DNA from: Coriaria nepalensis
Lineage: Eukaryota; Streptophyta; Magnoliopsida; Cucurbitales; Coriariaceae
NCBI GenBank assembly: GCA_027186245.1
Contig: CP114496.1
Location: 2,983,501-3,047,500, forward strand
Direction: 5' to 3'
DNA: 64,000 nucleotides
Shown here: positions 12,126 to 25,400 of the stretch, piece after piece
Position numbering within the stretch: the first letter of the stretch is position 1
How the letters are laid out: the number at the start of each line of letters is the position of its first letter
The notes under the pieces: generated by a model
Seen by the model: the letters and a program-made list of their open reading frames with translations, nothing else
The model's database searches: none
Told to the model about the DNA's origin: nothing
Made by a program: the position numbers and the translations under genes

Positions 12126-12684
12126 TAGAGATGTCAAAATAGGCCGAGACATGAGTCCATCAAGGTCTATTTTGGGCTAGTTTATCCTAGTCTTGTCAAG
12201 CACGGCCCCTAAATCAAATAGGTTAGCCTCGTGTTAGACCTAAAAAAAACACTCTCCATCGGGTACGACTTAAAGGCATGATAGTCTTTACTTGGGTTGT
12301 GCCCAAGCTTGAGAGGCAGGCCTGCTATGGGCCTTACCCAAGCTTTCCACAAGCTTTATAAGATCCTTACATGGGCATGAGTAATATTAGTAGTATTTGA
12401 TATTTTTGTTGTTAGATTATTATTAAAAAAATTATGTAGTAAATTGTTACTCTAATCGGCCTGCATGCTAACCTACATTAGAGGCCCACAAGCTTTATTA
12501 CAGACCTTGTGCCATTCTCGGGCTAACATGTAGGCCCAAAATTAAAGCCGAAGCTAACCTACTTATATCATATATGTGATAGGCTTGGGTCTGATAAATG
12601 GAGCGGATCACGCTGGGCCTAAACGGGTTGCATAACAGGGCTCACGGGCCGGCCTAGCAGGCCCACACCATTTTGATACCTTTA
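12126..12684. mobile_element. hAT-like MITE, old
   Basis: Imperfect terminal inverted repeats of the common plant type: GAGATGTCAAAATAGGCC at the left and, reversed, AGGTATCAAAATGGTGTG at the right. The interior is rich in GGGCC/GGCCC words (for example 12480-12665), as in the widespread 'GGGTGTCAAAA' hAT MITE families. No transposase frame and no clear 8-bp target duplication were found, so the exact ends are uncertain. Confidence 0.6.
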
Positions 12685-12689
12685 GCCCA

Positions 12690-13038
12690 AGACCACCTCT
12701 CCTCAAAGCTTAGGAGATCAATAGGGTCGGTTCAAGGTAAAAAAACTGAGTAGATTTAGGCATCGAAATAAAAGGTAGCGAGACAATTTAGCAATGTAAT
12801 TACTGCTCACCAATGACTGGGAAATGAAGGTAGCGGTAAAAACATCTTACCCAAAAAAATAAAGCCAATTTCAGTACGTTTCAATCAGACTTCAGTCCAA
12901 CTAATTTTCAGGTCAGACTTTAATTTGTTATGCCACTGAATTTTTTGATCAATTTTCTAATAATGATGAAGTACCACTAAAGTATACCGCTATTCATATC
13001 ACCAAATTATTCCACTAAATTATACTGCTAATTGTGAT
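12690..13038. other. Intergenic DNA with GCGGTA/TACCGC words
   Basis: No gene seen. The sequence repeatedly uses short phrases such as TACCGCTA or AGCGGTA, which continue into the 38-bp repeat; possibly a decayed transposon of unknown class. Confidence 0.3.
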
Positions 13039-13152
13039 ATACTAAAATACCGTTAAAAGTTGTTGCTACATATGCCATACTAAAATACCGCTAAAAGTTG
13101 TTGCTAAATATGCCATACTAAAATACCGCTAAAAGTTGTTTCTACATATGCC
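13039..13152. repeat. 38-bp unit in three tandem copies
   Basis: Units start at 13039, 13077 and 13115 with ATACTAAAATACCG(C/T)TAAA and end CATATGCC or AATATGCC. They differ by only one or two bases each, so the duplication is recent relative to the surrounding decayed DNA. Confidence 0.9.
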
Positions 13153-16100
13153 AGTAATTTGTGCCACCAAGATATAAAGCTTATATGTTTTTGTCATTAA
13201 TCATGTTAACACTGCTAAACAATACATGTAATATGGTGACACTCATTTGACAAAACCTCTCGCTATGTTGTGTTACTAATTTACCGATAATATGGAATAA
13301 TTGTACCGCTAGTATAGAGCAATCCCTAATAGTTGTTACCGTTGATTTTTAGACTATTTCTTAAATAAGTCGCTTCATAATAACATTACTAGAACAAGAT
13401 TAATTTAAAGTAGTCATATATAATAAAGATTATAAATACCAAAGTAAGTCACAATCTAAGTTATACATTTTCCAACTAGTACATGTGTTCATAAAACAAC
13501 CCTTGACCAAAATACATGCTTTAATTATTAAAATAAAAAAAAGAACAAGAAATCCCAACCAAAATACATGATTTCATCAGAGCAATTTTTCCATAGAAAT
13601 TTGAAGTGAACAGGTATCCATTGAGACATACATATACTATCCTTCATATAGTGAAACACCTCCATCAAATTAGAGTTCTTGTTCCCTATATTCGACATCT
13701 TCATCAGTATTGTAACCTACAAAAAATTAAAAAGAAAAAAGGAAACAGTCAACATGTTATTAAGGTATTGTTCAACCCACATGGTCACCACTATCTCTAA
13801 CTTTTGTTTCATACAATATCATTTTATAACCAATATTCACTAATAAGAAGATACTTAATCGATATAGTCATCATACCAAATCATAGTTTATCACATAAAT
13901 AAGTTGTAAAAGAAAATATATTTATAAATAAACATATCATGATTTAATGATTGTAAACCACGACTTCCTATATAAGATCTCCTTTCTCCTTAAGGAGACT
14001 CCAAACTAATTCTTAAGTCATCTAATGGCACATTTGTTCCCTGCAAAATTCATTACAATAAGTAAAAATCTTAAATCACAATAAATTAAAGAGACGATGA
14101 AGTTGTGAAGGAAGAGTTTACCTGTCCTTGGTAATGCACCATCATAGTTTGCATGATGGTTCTCATACTATGAAATTGAGTCTTTTGTTCACTCTATTCT
14201 AGTATATCATATTATCTCCGGTAAACATATTTCAATATACACAAAATTTTCAGTCAACCTATATATACATAGACATAATTTCTAGTAAACCAATACCCAT
14301 ATAGTAAATCATAAACTAAACAATTTTCGGGTTAATCATAAACTTAAACCAATCCTCTAGGGTTTTGTGTCTTTATATAAGGGCACAAGCCTCGTGGGCC
14401 TCCGAGGCTGAGTTAATCAAATTAACTATGTTCGGATTTTCCATGATTTATTTTAATTGTCATTTTTAAAAAATTAAAATAATCTTTTATTTTAAATTAC
14501 AATATAATTTTACACGGTAAAATGTAGACTTAATTTGGGCTTTGCCCGAGGGCTCGTTTAAGCTCATTAACACTTAAATGGCTCATCGGATCTTATTTTG
14601 ACCGAAAAATATTCTATAACTTTATAATCTTTAAATCTCCATTTAATAATTATTTTCATCAAAATAATATTTTTCTAATTATTTATTTAATTTCTAATTA
14701 AATCTAAATCACATTTCGATTGTGTTAGTAGTGCGGGTGTGATTCAGACCTAATAAAAAAGACTAATTAATAAGTTACTCTTTAAGCCACATCAAAATTC
14801 TCCAATTTAGGATCCAACCTCGATCCAATCAACCTTAGTGTGTGTGACTAAAAATATTCTACATTCTGCAGTCGGTGGACCCCACAATAATTTATGAGTA
14901 TTGTCCATTCTTTATGAATGTACCATTTGACTTTGAAAATATTTTTCAAAACAAACAGCCAACATAATCATCCTCTATGATCAAGTTGACTTAAACCACC
15001 AGACACAAAATGGCCTCTAGCAAGGTGTATATGCCAAACGTGTAATGAGAAATATAAAGAACTTCCACAAGAACCGTATATGACTATTACTTTATCAAAC
15101 TGACCTTCCATCAACTATGATTCCAGAAAGTCCTAGGGTATGATTTAATTGTTAAACCCTTTTAAACTTTTTTTTATGAATGTCATACTTCTTATACATT
15201 TGGATAGTGAATTTATGGAGAACTCTAGAACTCTTTCTCAAACTATACTACCTTGCGTAAGGATTTCTTCATGCATAAGTTATATGACTCATAGAAATAT
15301 CTCCTATAATATAGAAGTGATTGATCTCATCTTATCACCCTACATTACTATGTAGACTCAAACACATGCCCAACATTCATTTTATTAGTGGCCTTTAATA
15401 AAACCACGTGTAGTGACATCAAAGCATGATATCTTATATGTCAGTGATGTGATGATCTCAGATATGAGTATCACAAGTACAATAATCACTAATAGAATTC
15501 ACTAATAGTTTAATAGCATTACCATTGAATTCTTTCAAGTGATCACATTCATTTATTAGGTCTCTACCAATCACATATATATCTATCTCGGTGTTTCCCA
15601 ACTCTGATGAATATGAGATCATCACTCTTCTCTTCGAAGAGGATATCGCATGTCATAGTCTCTCTGGATTGTTATTATCCCTATCATGACAATCTTGTAA
15701 ATATGAATAATTTGGATCTCAAACTTTAACCAACTTAAACCTCATCCTTCCATGATCTCTATCATGAATCTAAGTGTATATCGAAGAACTGAGAATCTTT
15801 CAAGTATGCAATCATTCAAATATATATGCAAGGTATTATTTCCCCTAATAATATCATGACAGATTATATATGCACTAATTGAATATTATACGATCAATTA
15901 TGTTAATAATTTATACAATTTAAGATTGATTCTCATTTGATAACCCATTCAGGTGAAGTCTGATTCGCTTGACGGACATACACTTTCAATTAGCATGAGG
16001 GTATCTGGCCTGATACCCTCCCCATGACACTCTTGATGTTAGGATAACTCTTAGAACTCGATGATTTTTCGTCCCAACATGTTAAGGCATTTTTCCAGAT

Positions 16101-17555
16101 AGGCTAAACTTTCAATCATACGAGCATCTGATTCGTCCATCATTTTAAGGAGTCGGACGATCAAGATGTCAAACGTCATTGGCTCATCTACCATGATAGA
16201 CAACTCGATGTGGCTAAATGTTGGCTGGATCTGTAGTGAAATCTTCCTCTTTGACAGACTGTTCGTCCTTCATTTTTCGATTCATCTCATTTGGGTGACC
16301 TCAGTTTTGCCCATCAAATGCTCCTCAGATGCTGCAGGACTAAGAGGCATAGATTAGAAGGCTTCGGCATAGCAATTTCAACTCAACCTTTGTCGAGATT
16401 GTGGCTTCACAATCGTCGAGTAGACATCGTCGCAACTGGTCACACCAGGCATGCCGACTTGTTGACACTAGAAACAAGATTGGAAGGAACGGTAGATAAA
16501 TTGTCAATAGAACGAAATTGACACTAACCCAAGGTCCCACCGAACATCGAAATTGATAATGTTCTATCTCATGAAGAAGTGTGATATTGTGTGTGGGCGT
16601 GCCATTTTGTCATGCGGTAATGTAAAGATGATAAAATTAAAGACAATAATCTAGAGATAATAAATTAAAATTTATAATTTAAAGACACTAAAATTAAAGA
16701 CATGGAATTAAAGGCAATAAATTAAAGACATTAAATTGAAGGACGATAAACTCAAGTTGCCATGAATAAATTTAAATTAGTAAAGTAATGAAAACGAATC
16801 TGAAAAATAATCGATTAAAGAAGCATGACTAAATGCTTAACGGATTACATTATTCTTACATACTAAATGTACTGAGTGACAAATGGAAAAAAGAGATTGC
16901 ACTTTGTTGTGAGACATGGCTTGAACATCAAGAATATTTAGTGAATCACGCAAGCCGAGAGCCTACAAAGTGATAAGATAATCCATTAAAGGATTTTGGT
17001 TTTGGGTCGAGAGTTTGGTGTTAACCTGGGTTGTTGTAGAGTCGTTCTGTATCTTCTTTGGTGCAAGGTTCTATTTATAGGAAATCAAGGACCCGAATGA
17101 TGCTTGAGAGGCAAGTCTCTTCACTTGGTGAGCAAGGTTTAAAAGCTTTTGAAAAATCCCTTTTTAAGTCTAAAATTTTCTATTTAGCCCCAAAATAATG
17201 ATTATCTTGGTGGAATGCCCTTAGAATGAGTTAAATAGACATTTCTCTTTGCCAATTGATCCTAGAATTTATGAAAACCCTCTTGAATTGGTCAAATATA
17301 TTTTTTGTTGAAACACCTTTAGAATTTGTCAAAGTTCCCTTCTATTTTGTAGAACAGTCCTCAAAATCAATTATAGAAAGGGACTAAGGGACACTAGGCT
17401 AGCTGACCGCCCTTTTAGGATGCCCACCAAGTGGTAGTCGACCAGGTGGCTGCCCGACATCCTCTTGGTTGGCCAATTTTGACCAATTTACCTCATTTTT
17501 TTGCTAATTTAATCGATTCCTTGATATTTTTCCACATCATTTGAAATATGTCAAA
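13153..17555. other. Long stretch without a recognisable gene
   Basis: No open frame here has a product I recognise. 14750-15950 reads like a non-coding LTR or other repeat (no protein motifs). 16625-16745 is a run of degenerate AATTAAAGACA-type repeats. 17080-17095 has a TATTTATAGG promoter-like box that could belong to an LTR. The 17400-17555 segment directly precedes Mutator-like transposase sequence and may be part of the same element. Confidence 0.35.
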
Positions 17556-17559
17556 TTGA

Positions 17560-18175
17560 TAAATTTTTGCATCAACAGCTTTGTTGAAGTATGTGTGTGA
17601 TTATCCAAATTTAGTGTTGCTCGATTGTATCAAGAAGATCATGACAACTTGGTTCTATAAAATAAAATATGTAGCAAATCAAACAAACATCTAATTAACT
17701 CCTGAGGCAGAGAAAGAGTTAATAAAAAGACACTGTTGTGTTAAGAATGAAGGTTAGTCGAGTAAACAATGATATATTTAAGGTGATCGGTGGTTCTACT
17801 ACTAATGCGTAAATCGATTTAGGTGAGAAGAGTTGCACAAACAAAGTGTTTCAATTAGATAAGATATCGTGCGCTCATGCTTGAGCAGTTTTGAGTTTCC
17901 TAGATTCACGTAACTGTGTGGTTGCACATCACGGCTTATATTCAAAATATTACACGACTCTAAATTGGAGGCAAGCATATGCAGAACCAATATATCATAT
18001 ACAACCGACCGATGATTGGGACTTTCCAGTAACTATCCAATCCATTCTCATTCAATCCCATGTCATGCATAAACAAAGTATAAGACCCAAAAATAGACAT
18101 ATACCTTCAATGAGGCAATAAGTGTAGCAAATGCAGCAGTCCTAGATATAATAAGACTAGTTGGAACTTAATTCT
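17560..18175 (+). pseudogene. Mutator-like (MULE, MURA) transposase C-terminal relic
   Basis: In changing plus-strand frames the stretch matches the end of MURA transposases. A helical segment (ALLKYVCDYPNL-like, 17580-17620; MTTWFYKI at 17641-17664) is followed at 17820-17880 by the SWIM-type zinc-finger neighbourhood: NKVFQLDKISCAHA with the C..H pair. The open stretch 17891-18121 has YSKYYT, W..AYAEPIYHI and DDWDFP. A RPKNRHIPS motif and a KCSKCSSPRYNK-like zinc knuckle (18120-18160) close the protein. Internal stops (for example just after SCAHA) show decay. The N-terminal catalytic DDE region was not found upstream. It points toward the minus-strand Ulp1-like relic that follows. Confidence 0.82.
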
Positions 18176-18199
18176 TCTAACACCTAATCCCCCTTGAGA

Positions 18200-18610
18200 A
18201 TACAATCAAAAGTCCTTATCCTCTAACCTAACGGCTCGAGGGGTGATTGCCTACCCTCTTGAATTGACTAAGACCATAGACCACAACCAACCATCCAAAC
18301 CAAAACCAACTAGAGATTCAAAATCAAAACCAACCAAACTAACTTCAACGACCAACTAAACTAGAACAAATATCATAAACTTCAACACAATTTCAGCAGA
18401 CCATAAACCACAACACAATTTCAAAAACCAAAATTATAAACTTCATTTAAAGTTCATATAAATCATAGTTCATTACAATCTCATGAAAAATGAAAAATTC
18501 TCAAACTAACTAAAATATAAAAGATGATAGGTATAAATATCTCTAATAAATGGAAGTGGCAATCTGAGAGCGGAATAATAGCATATGTTCATTTATTAAC
18601 AAGCTTTAGA
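18200..18610. other. Spacer between converging MULE relics
   Basis: No coding signal. The stretch is enriched in short A/C-rich phrases (ACCAACCAAA, AACCAACTA) between 18280 and 18420. Confidence 0.4.
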
Positions 18611-21035
18611 TCAATACCTACATGGTGAAACTCTAAGTACTATAGCATATATACCCCCACACTCCCTTAACATCTTAATACCATTTTCATGTAAGGCTAC
18701 CATCACCTCCACTTCGAACTGATCAACGCTGAAATCCAGCCTTAAAATCCTCAATAAGTACGGAAGCATTGTGTACATAGGCTTTACTGTTGTCCTCAAT
18801 GTAGCCGCCCAGATCTTGTTCGACGACAACGAGTGCATTACAATGATCTTTCTCATCGATATGTTAATGGCCAAAGCTGCCAAGTACATGTTAATTGACA
18901 TGTACAACCGCTCTATAACAGTCCATCGACATCCGACATTAAGGTTATCTCCAACCACGTACTTATGCAATAGAGAATTAGATATAAATACATGATGTTT
19001 CCGGGCTGGCTTCTTCACTTTCTTAAACGTATCATTTTAATAAAAATTCATATACTAAGAGAAGATACAATCAACAAAGGCAACGTCTTGGTTAAGCACT
19101 TCAACGAATTTCACATGTCTCATTCGATGCAAAAACATATACTCGTCCACGTGTCAGAAAAAAAAAAGTAAAAATAAAAAGAAGGCAAAAATAATCATTG
19201 CTGTCAATTTAAAAAAAAAATTCCAAGATTTAAATTGGATAACAATTCATGTTTGAAAGCTTACCTCTCTTTCTAGCCACTCTATGGGCTAGACTATGTC
19301 TTCAAACCATTTTTACCGAATTTTTTTTCCATCTATTTTAATGAAAGACATCTTGTTAGGAAAAATGAGCGTATTAGTTAATAACATAATTGTACTAAAC
19401 ATATTTAAATGATGTTACATAAAAAAATACTTACTTATTTACTCATGTTTCATCTATCCACCTCATCATCGTTTTATAGTTCTCCATATTTGGCAAAAGA
19501 AGTCCACTTTTAATACTTGTCCCTTCATATGTACTATTTTCTTCGATTGGTCTATGTATAGAGATAGGACAACTAGAGAACGAAACTCTATCCTTATACC
19601 ACGTCCACCCTCAATTTTTTCTAGTTCATCTTCTTCTAATATCTCTAGGGTGGGGGAGTTACATATGACTCCAATTCATCTTCAGCATACCCCCACCTCA
19701 TCTTCAGTAGCCAGAGGGACCCAAACCACCATCTTCATCCTGATGCGCCACTCAATGACTCAATGGGTGCCCACGATGAAGGTTGTACACCGCTGCTTTA
19801 TGGTAGCGAGTCACAGGATAAAGGGAATGTACGAGGTTCATGAGGTGTTGGCAAGTGATGGGAAAAAGGGGATGAGGTGCTTGGTGGGCTTAGTGGATAT
19901 AATCAATCTGACATAATATTATATTCATCTTTTATCACATTTCTCAACTCTTTAATCATCATCTCGATATACTTCATCTTATTATGAAGATTTCCAAACA
20001 TCTTCAAAACCCTTGCCATTATCCTCTCCTCCAAACTCATCATTGTCTCACCTATAACCTCCTTGAGACCCTTGAGACTCGTCGTCTTCTTAACCATTGT
20101 CTTGGTCCCCGATGGCTTCCTACTCATTTCGTTCTTCATGTTCGTTTTCTTCCTGAAATTCCATTGTCAACTCGTCCACGACTTTATCTTCCTCATCTGC
20201 AAAATGGTTCCAGATTCTACAAATAAGGCTGAGCTTCTTCTTTCTCATAAGATTTTAATACACCACGGACAACAAGTTATATTAACAGAAAATTAAAGTC
20301 AATTTAATTAAATAATTTTGACGGACTAAAAGAGATTAGTTAATAAAAAAACACTTACCCCTTCATTTTTTATCCAAGTTTTGATGCTTTAATGAGTTAT
20401 AATATGACTCCATGGATCCCCATATCCAAATTTAGGGCATATAATTCTCGCACACCCGAATTCCAACTTTTGATCCAAGTAAAGGAGTGGCTTTGTAAGA
20501 CCATGCCTGCATAGTTTATGGATTAGCACAAACCAAACCTAAATCAGCAATAAATAGAAATACAATCATAAGAAATATAAGTTACACTAAAATTCTAACC
20601 TATAAAGCAAGTGGAAACCCTATTGCCATGTATGTTTCCTCTTCGCCAATGGGTCAGGTTTGATTTCTGACGCATTCGCCACTATATCCTTTTAGAGTGA
20701 ATTAATATTCTATTTGTTTAACCTTGACAAATTACTTGCTATGGATAAGGTAAATGGCCCGACATTAATCTTACTATCTTGACCTATGAGAACGGCCTCA
20801 ACGAAATAGATAAGAGCCATGTTAATAACGTCACTGTCTTTGTTACTCCAGTCATCACTTCTAAACCTCTTCCTAACTCTACATCTTTGATAAGATTCTC
20901 ATTAAGATACTTATTCAACAAACAGTTGTATTTTCCCAATTGCCCACTCACTTGTTCAAAATAATAATCGTGATAGTTCAATCCCATCACCAAAGTAAAC
21001 TTTGTAAGATTGAACCGCATATTGACCAAAAATTA
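18611..21035 (-). pseudogene. DUF1985-Ulp1-like (C48 protease family) gene relic, probably MULE-borne
   Basis: Read right to left. 21029-20730 resembles the plant DUF1985 domain: MRFNLTKFTLVMGLNY, then after a frameshift ALIYFVEAVLIGQD. 20139-19903 is a coiled-coil-like linker with SLEERIMARVL and MIKELRNVI. 19310-19270 and 19135-19050 give WFEDIV..PIEWLERE and HVDEYMFLHRMR-like pieces. The open frame 19018-18611 matches the Ulp1 core: CRWTVIERLYMSIN, LAALAINISMRKIIVMHSL, LPYLLRILRL and ECGGIY. The catalytic His-Trp pair and the Asp of the usual YDSL motif appear replaced, while the Cys is kept, so activity is unlikely. Such genes are carried by some plant MULEs and lie tail to tail with the transposase, as here. 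Boundaries are approximate. Confidence 0.72.
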
Positions 21036-22434
21036 AGCTCATTATCCTTTTCACACTTGGCTCGTCGGACAATGAAAGCATTCAAGAGTTGGCCATAGTT
21101 GTTGACTTGTGGATTCACATCGAGGAAGTGTCTTAAGCAAGTAACACAATTATAAGCTAAACAATTAAAAAATTAAAATTTTAACTAAATAACTTGTTCT
21201 CAATGGTCGGGACCCCTTAATTAAGACTACACCCTCCCTCTAGTAATCGAGAAGATAAGCCAAAGATTTGTGCTCTGACTTATCTTCTCAATTGCTCGAG
21301 GGTTCTGCAATGTGCTCAAACCATCGAGTAGATCAGAATAGCTGCTCGAAGATTTGAGGCTTTCAATTCCTCACTATATTCATCCAAACATCAAAAATTC
21401 AATCCAAACACACAAGCAGTTCACAATCTAGTTTTCATCTAAAATTTTAGAAATTTCACTAGAAAAAATTCTAAATTTCATAATCTACATAATATCACCA
21501 AACCAAAATGGATGTCTTTGGCCTGACTTCACTCTCTTTCTATTGTTCGCATCTACTTCTAACGATTCCTCCTTCCTTTGGCCATTTCTTCTCATTGTTT
21601 TGCTTGTAACTTTTGCAAGCCATAATTTAAAAAATGGTACAACTTTGTGTTTGAAAACATAGACAAACGGTTGAAGACATAATGTCCCCTCGAAATGATT
21701 AGGGTGAAAGAAGAAGATAAAGTTGAAATTTGTGACTGATCTACTCGATTGTAGTTACCGGGTTTTTTTTTTCTTTGGGGGGTTGAGTTGTATGCGTTAC
21801 GTGTCTGGAGGGTAAGAAACCCTCTCTCCATTTTTTTTTTTTTTTAAATTTAAAGTTGTGAAAAAACAAATAAAATACCATTCTTGCAATGGCCTTTTAC
21901 CTGTTATTTAAAACAAACTTCTAAGTAAAGTTAATTTTCCAAATTCTCTCCACATCTTACTTACTAAAACTTTTGGGTTTCCTACTTTAAATAATTAATA
22001 GGACCCTTCAAGACGATTGAACATTCAAATATTGTGTACTGTATACCAGAGTAACCAACCAATCTTTGACACAATATTGTCACAGAAACTTCGCTCTCTT
22101 TAATTAGAACTAGGGGGCATGACAACTGGTACAAATGCAGACTTTTAGAGACAGTATTAAAGTTAATATATAATAGGAAACCATTATCAAGTTAATGACT
22201 TGTCATCTCTTAGAGGTGTTAGTTACAGACTACGGATAATTGATGAGCCGTGCCGCCAAAATAGGCGGTGTGAGAAAGCACATTGCGGAGGAGGTTCTTC
22301 CTGAGAAGTTTAACAGGTTCAATGCGGATCAAAATTCACATATAATATCAGAAAGGATTTATATGCACCATTTAATAACACCACTAGTGCAGAAAACAAA
22401 CCTTAGTAGTACTAGCAATCTAGAAAAGAGAGCA
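21036..22434. other. Spacer between the Ulp1-like relic and ARP4
   Basis: No gene seen. It includes the small hairpin above, a T-rich run at 21830-21846 and the 3' flank (presumably the 3' untranslated region) of ARP4 before 22434. The minus open frame at 21592-21831 has no recognisable domain. Confidence 0.45.
21249..21289. repeat. Inverted repeat able to form a hairpin
   Basis: GAGAAGATAAG at 21249-21259 faces CTTATCTTCTC at 21279-21289, a perfect 11-bp stem with a 19-base loop. The flanking TAATC / ATTGCTCG bases extend the pairing imperfectly. Confidence 0.75.
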
Positions 22435-25400
22435 TTAAGGACATTTCCTTTGAATATAAGATGCCCCGTGCTCTTCATACCTTTTCATCACACATAACAA
22501 TATGATTGTAAGAACACTTAGAAGTATCTATTAGATTAAAATTTATCTCTTGCCCATAAACATTTTCTACGGTTTCAGTCCACACTTGAATTATAAACCA
22601 AGAGATACAGCAAGGACTTACTCAGATTTCGAGAACCACATTTGCTGGAATGAGCCTAGAGAAGCTAATATGCTCCCTCCTATCCAAACACTGCATGAAT
22701 ATTAAAGCAAATGGGTCAAGCAAAGAAAGCGCTAAACTATTGATAAACAAGGAACTCTTGAAGAATATGCTTGGAAAGAAATCTAATAAATATAATGGTC
22801 TATGGTAAAACAATTTGACATATTTGAAAATAACAGTTAACGTGATGATCATGCATATGAGAGTAGTTGATAGCACAAAAATATTATTTCTTCCCAGATA
22901 TCAACTAAAGCTACGAGCAAACCAAAGTAATTGGCAAATGGGGGTTTTTGGTTGTAATTCTTAATCCCTCAACTAGAAAATGGATGATAAATGACTTATT
23001 TTCTTATTAAGAAATCCACGTAGAACATTCCATCAGGAGCCAATACAAGAATCGAAAGCTATTTCTTAATCGTAATAACCTAATGACATGTCTGCATTGT
23101 ACCTGAATCTTCTTTCAGTTGCATTCCCACTTGCCAAAACTTTAACTCTAGCAGCCTGAGGAGACTCCTGCAAATAAACCAATGCCAAGTACTTTTTATT
23201 TTACAAGGGCTACTACCAACCAGTTAAAATTAACCCCACCACTTCCACCTCTTTTCACAAGCTATTTCATCTTACTTTATCGAATTTAATCTCAAGCTAA
23301 AAAATTTTAAGATGCATGTAATCAATTTCTTTGGTGTATCCCCAGAGTTTTGATCTTGGCCCTATTTTGTTTGTTTATCTCAGGCTATATATAATGAGAG
23401 GTTGGAGAGGAACCATGTTATAGTATATATTAATTTTAAGTTTGGAATTATCAACTGACAATATGGATGATAATCTCAACCAAACACAATTAGATTACAA
23501 GGAAGAAGAAACCCAAAATTAAGTCATCTTTGTTCCAAAAAGAACAGCTTAACATTGGCAAAAAAGTAAGAAGCAGCTTGATAAATATTTTTAACAAAAC
23601 AAGAGCAGAATGGTTTTGAAGACAGCTGTGGTGTTTCATCAGAAAATATGTACCTCTAGTAAGTCTTTCTCCAGCCGTTCCTTCAACTGTTGCATCGATG
23701 CTGTCCCACCGGCAAGCTGCAGAAAGGGAAAACAAGAGGAGATCCATCATAGAATTAGCATTTTAATTGGACCCAGTGTTTGATTGGATTAATATTGCAT
23801 AGAAGGCTAAGGTTGCCCAGAGTTCTAAAAGATTAGCTTATAGCTCATGATCTGCAAAAAAAAAATGTCTAATAGTTCTTTTTAATCAATGACTTTAACA
23901 ACTGTAACAGCCTTGGCGAGTATTATTATATAGTTAGTCTTCAAACATGTTCCTCTAAGAACTGCAATGATCATCAGTCATCCAACTGCAGAATTCTTAC
24001 CTTGTATCCATAGCTGGCTCATCAAATCTTAAACATGCATTTACCATGGACTATAGTACACCAGGATACTATCAAATCTTAAGTCAATTAGTGGGATTCC
24101 TACTAAATAACCATGATCTTGAAGGCAAGAGAAAAATAAATTGATGCTTATAATAATATCCATGAACTATATACCAGGATACTACTAAAGAGCTCTCTTC
24201 GAATGTCCACATCACACTTGTTAATGCTCTCTATGACCTGTAGAGATTAAAGAAGATATAACCAACCTAGAGTACGAGAATTCTGTGCAAAAAGAATTCT
24301 GAATGAAGTTAATATTGTCAATGTAACTATTACTCAATAGGCTGTTAATATCTTTAGTCATTAATATTGGTACTATATAACGAATTGTACAGAAAAAACT
24401 AGCAAACTTACCATTTGTGGCAATCCCCGAACAGAAGGAGCAATTTCAGCTAAACTTGGAATACCAGGAATTGTCTGATAGCAACATGACAAAGATTCAC
24501 AGATTTGAGAGTAAAAGGAAGATAAAGATGGATGAGTTCTGAACTAAACTTAACATACACACCATTCAACAATCTCAAGACCAGTTCAGAAGTTGTAAAG
24601 CAGAAAAATGAGATTTCCCAACACTGAGAAATCCATGGGAAAGGATCTCTCAACAACATAGGATTTTATACATGCATACATGATTTATCTAATACCCCAT
24701 TAACAAAGCAAGGAGTTGACTTAACTAGATGAATGCCACTGCTCGATTACATGAAGAACAACAAACAAAGTAGATTTTCCCTATTTCCGCAACATCTCAG
24801 TCGCTGTTTTGTTAAATCTAACATCTTGTTTGGCAACGAATTCAAAAAAAGTTCCAATTCTACAAGATACATTTACTTAGTTTCAATTTCTTAGTATACC
24901 AGACACAATTTCCTAGTATACCAGACACTTTGTAGATGAGTTTTCAACAGAGGTATTATACTTCAGAAATTAAACAATCAGAGCAATATGGTGAACACTA
25001 TTGAATCATGAACTTTTTTGTCATCAACATCACGGACATAAAGGAGGAACTGATGCAGCTTTGAGTGAGGATGAGGAATTTTATCCTATTTGGAATGCAT
25101 GAAATTCAATTGGACTATAATTTTAACTCAGCGTCATCACATCTAAAATAAGATAGATTTTTGTCCACCTGAGATTCTATCTGTAAACAGAAATAAAAGC
25201 CAGTAACACTAGTTCAAAACTAGAGTAGATAAATCAACATGACATTATCTATCCGACACTCTGGGTATATATGCTGCAAGAGGCAGCTAAGAAACAAAGT
25301 CTGTTACGGAATTCCACCAAAATAAAGTAAGAAGCCTAATCCATGCTAATAGAAGCCAGCACGAATCACAAAAATCCTTTCTAGACATTTACTCTATTCT

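Noticed and set aside
13383..13400. ATTACTAGAACAAGATT resembling a CACTA transposon end
   Set aside because: No CACTA, no matching opposite end, and the neighbouring GCGGTA words lie on the wrong side for subterminal repeats.
14750..15950. Possible LTR in reverse orientation
   Set aside because: No termini, primer site or coding remnant could be identified; resemblance is only in general style.
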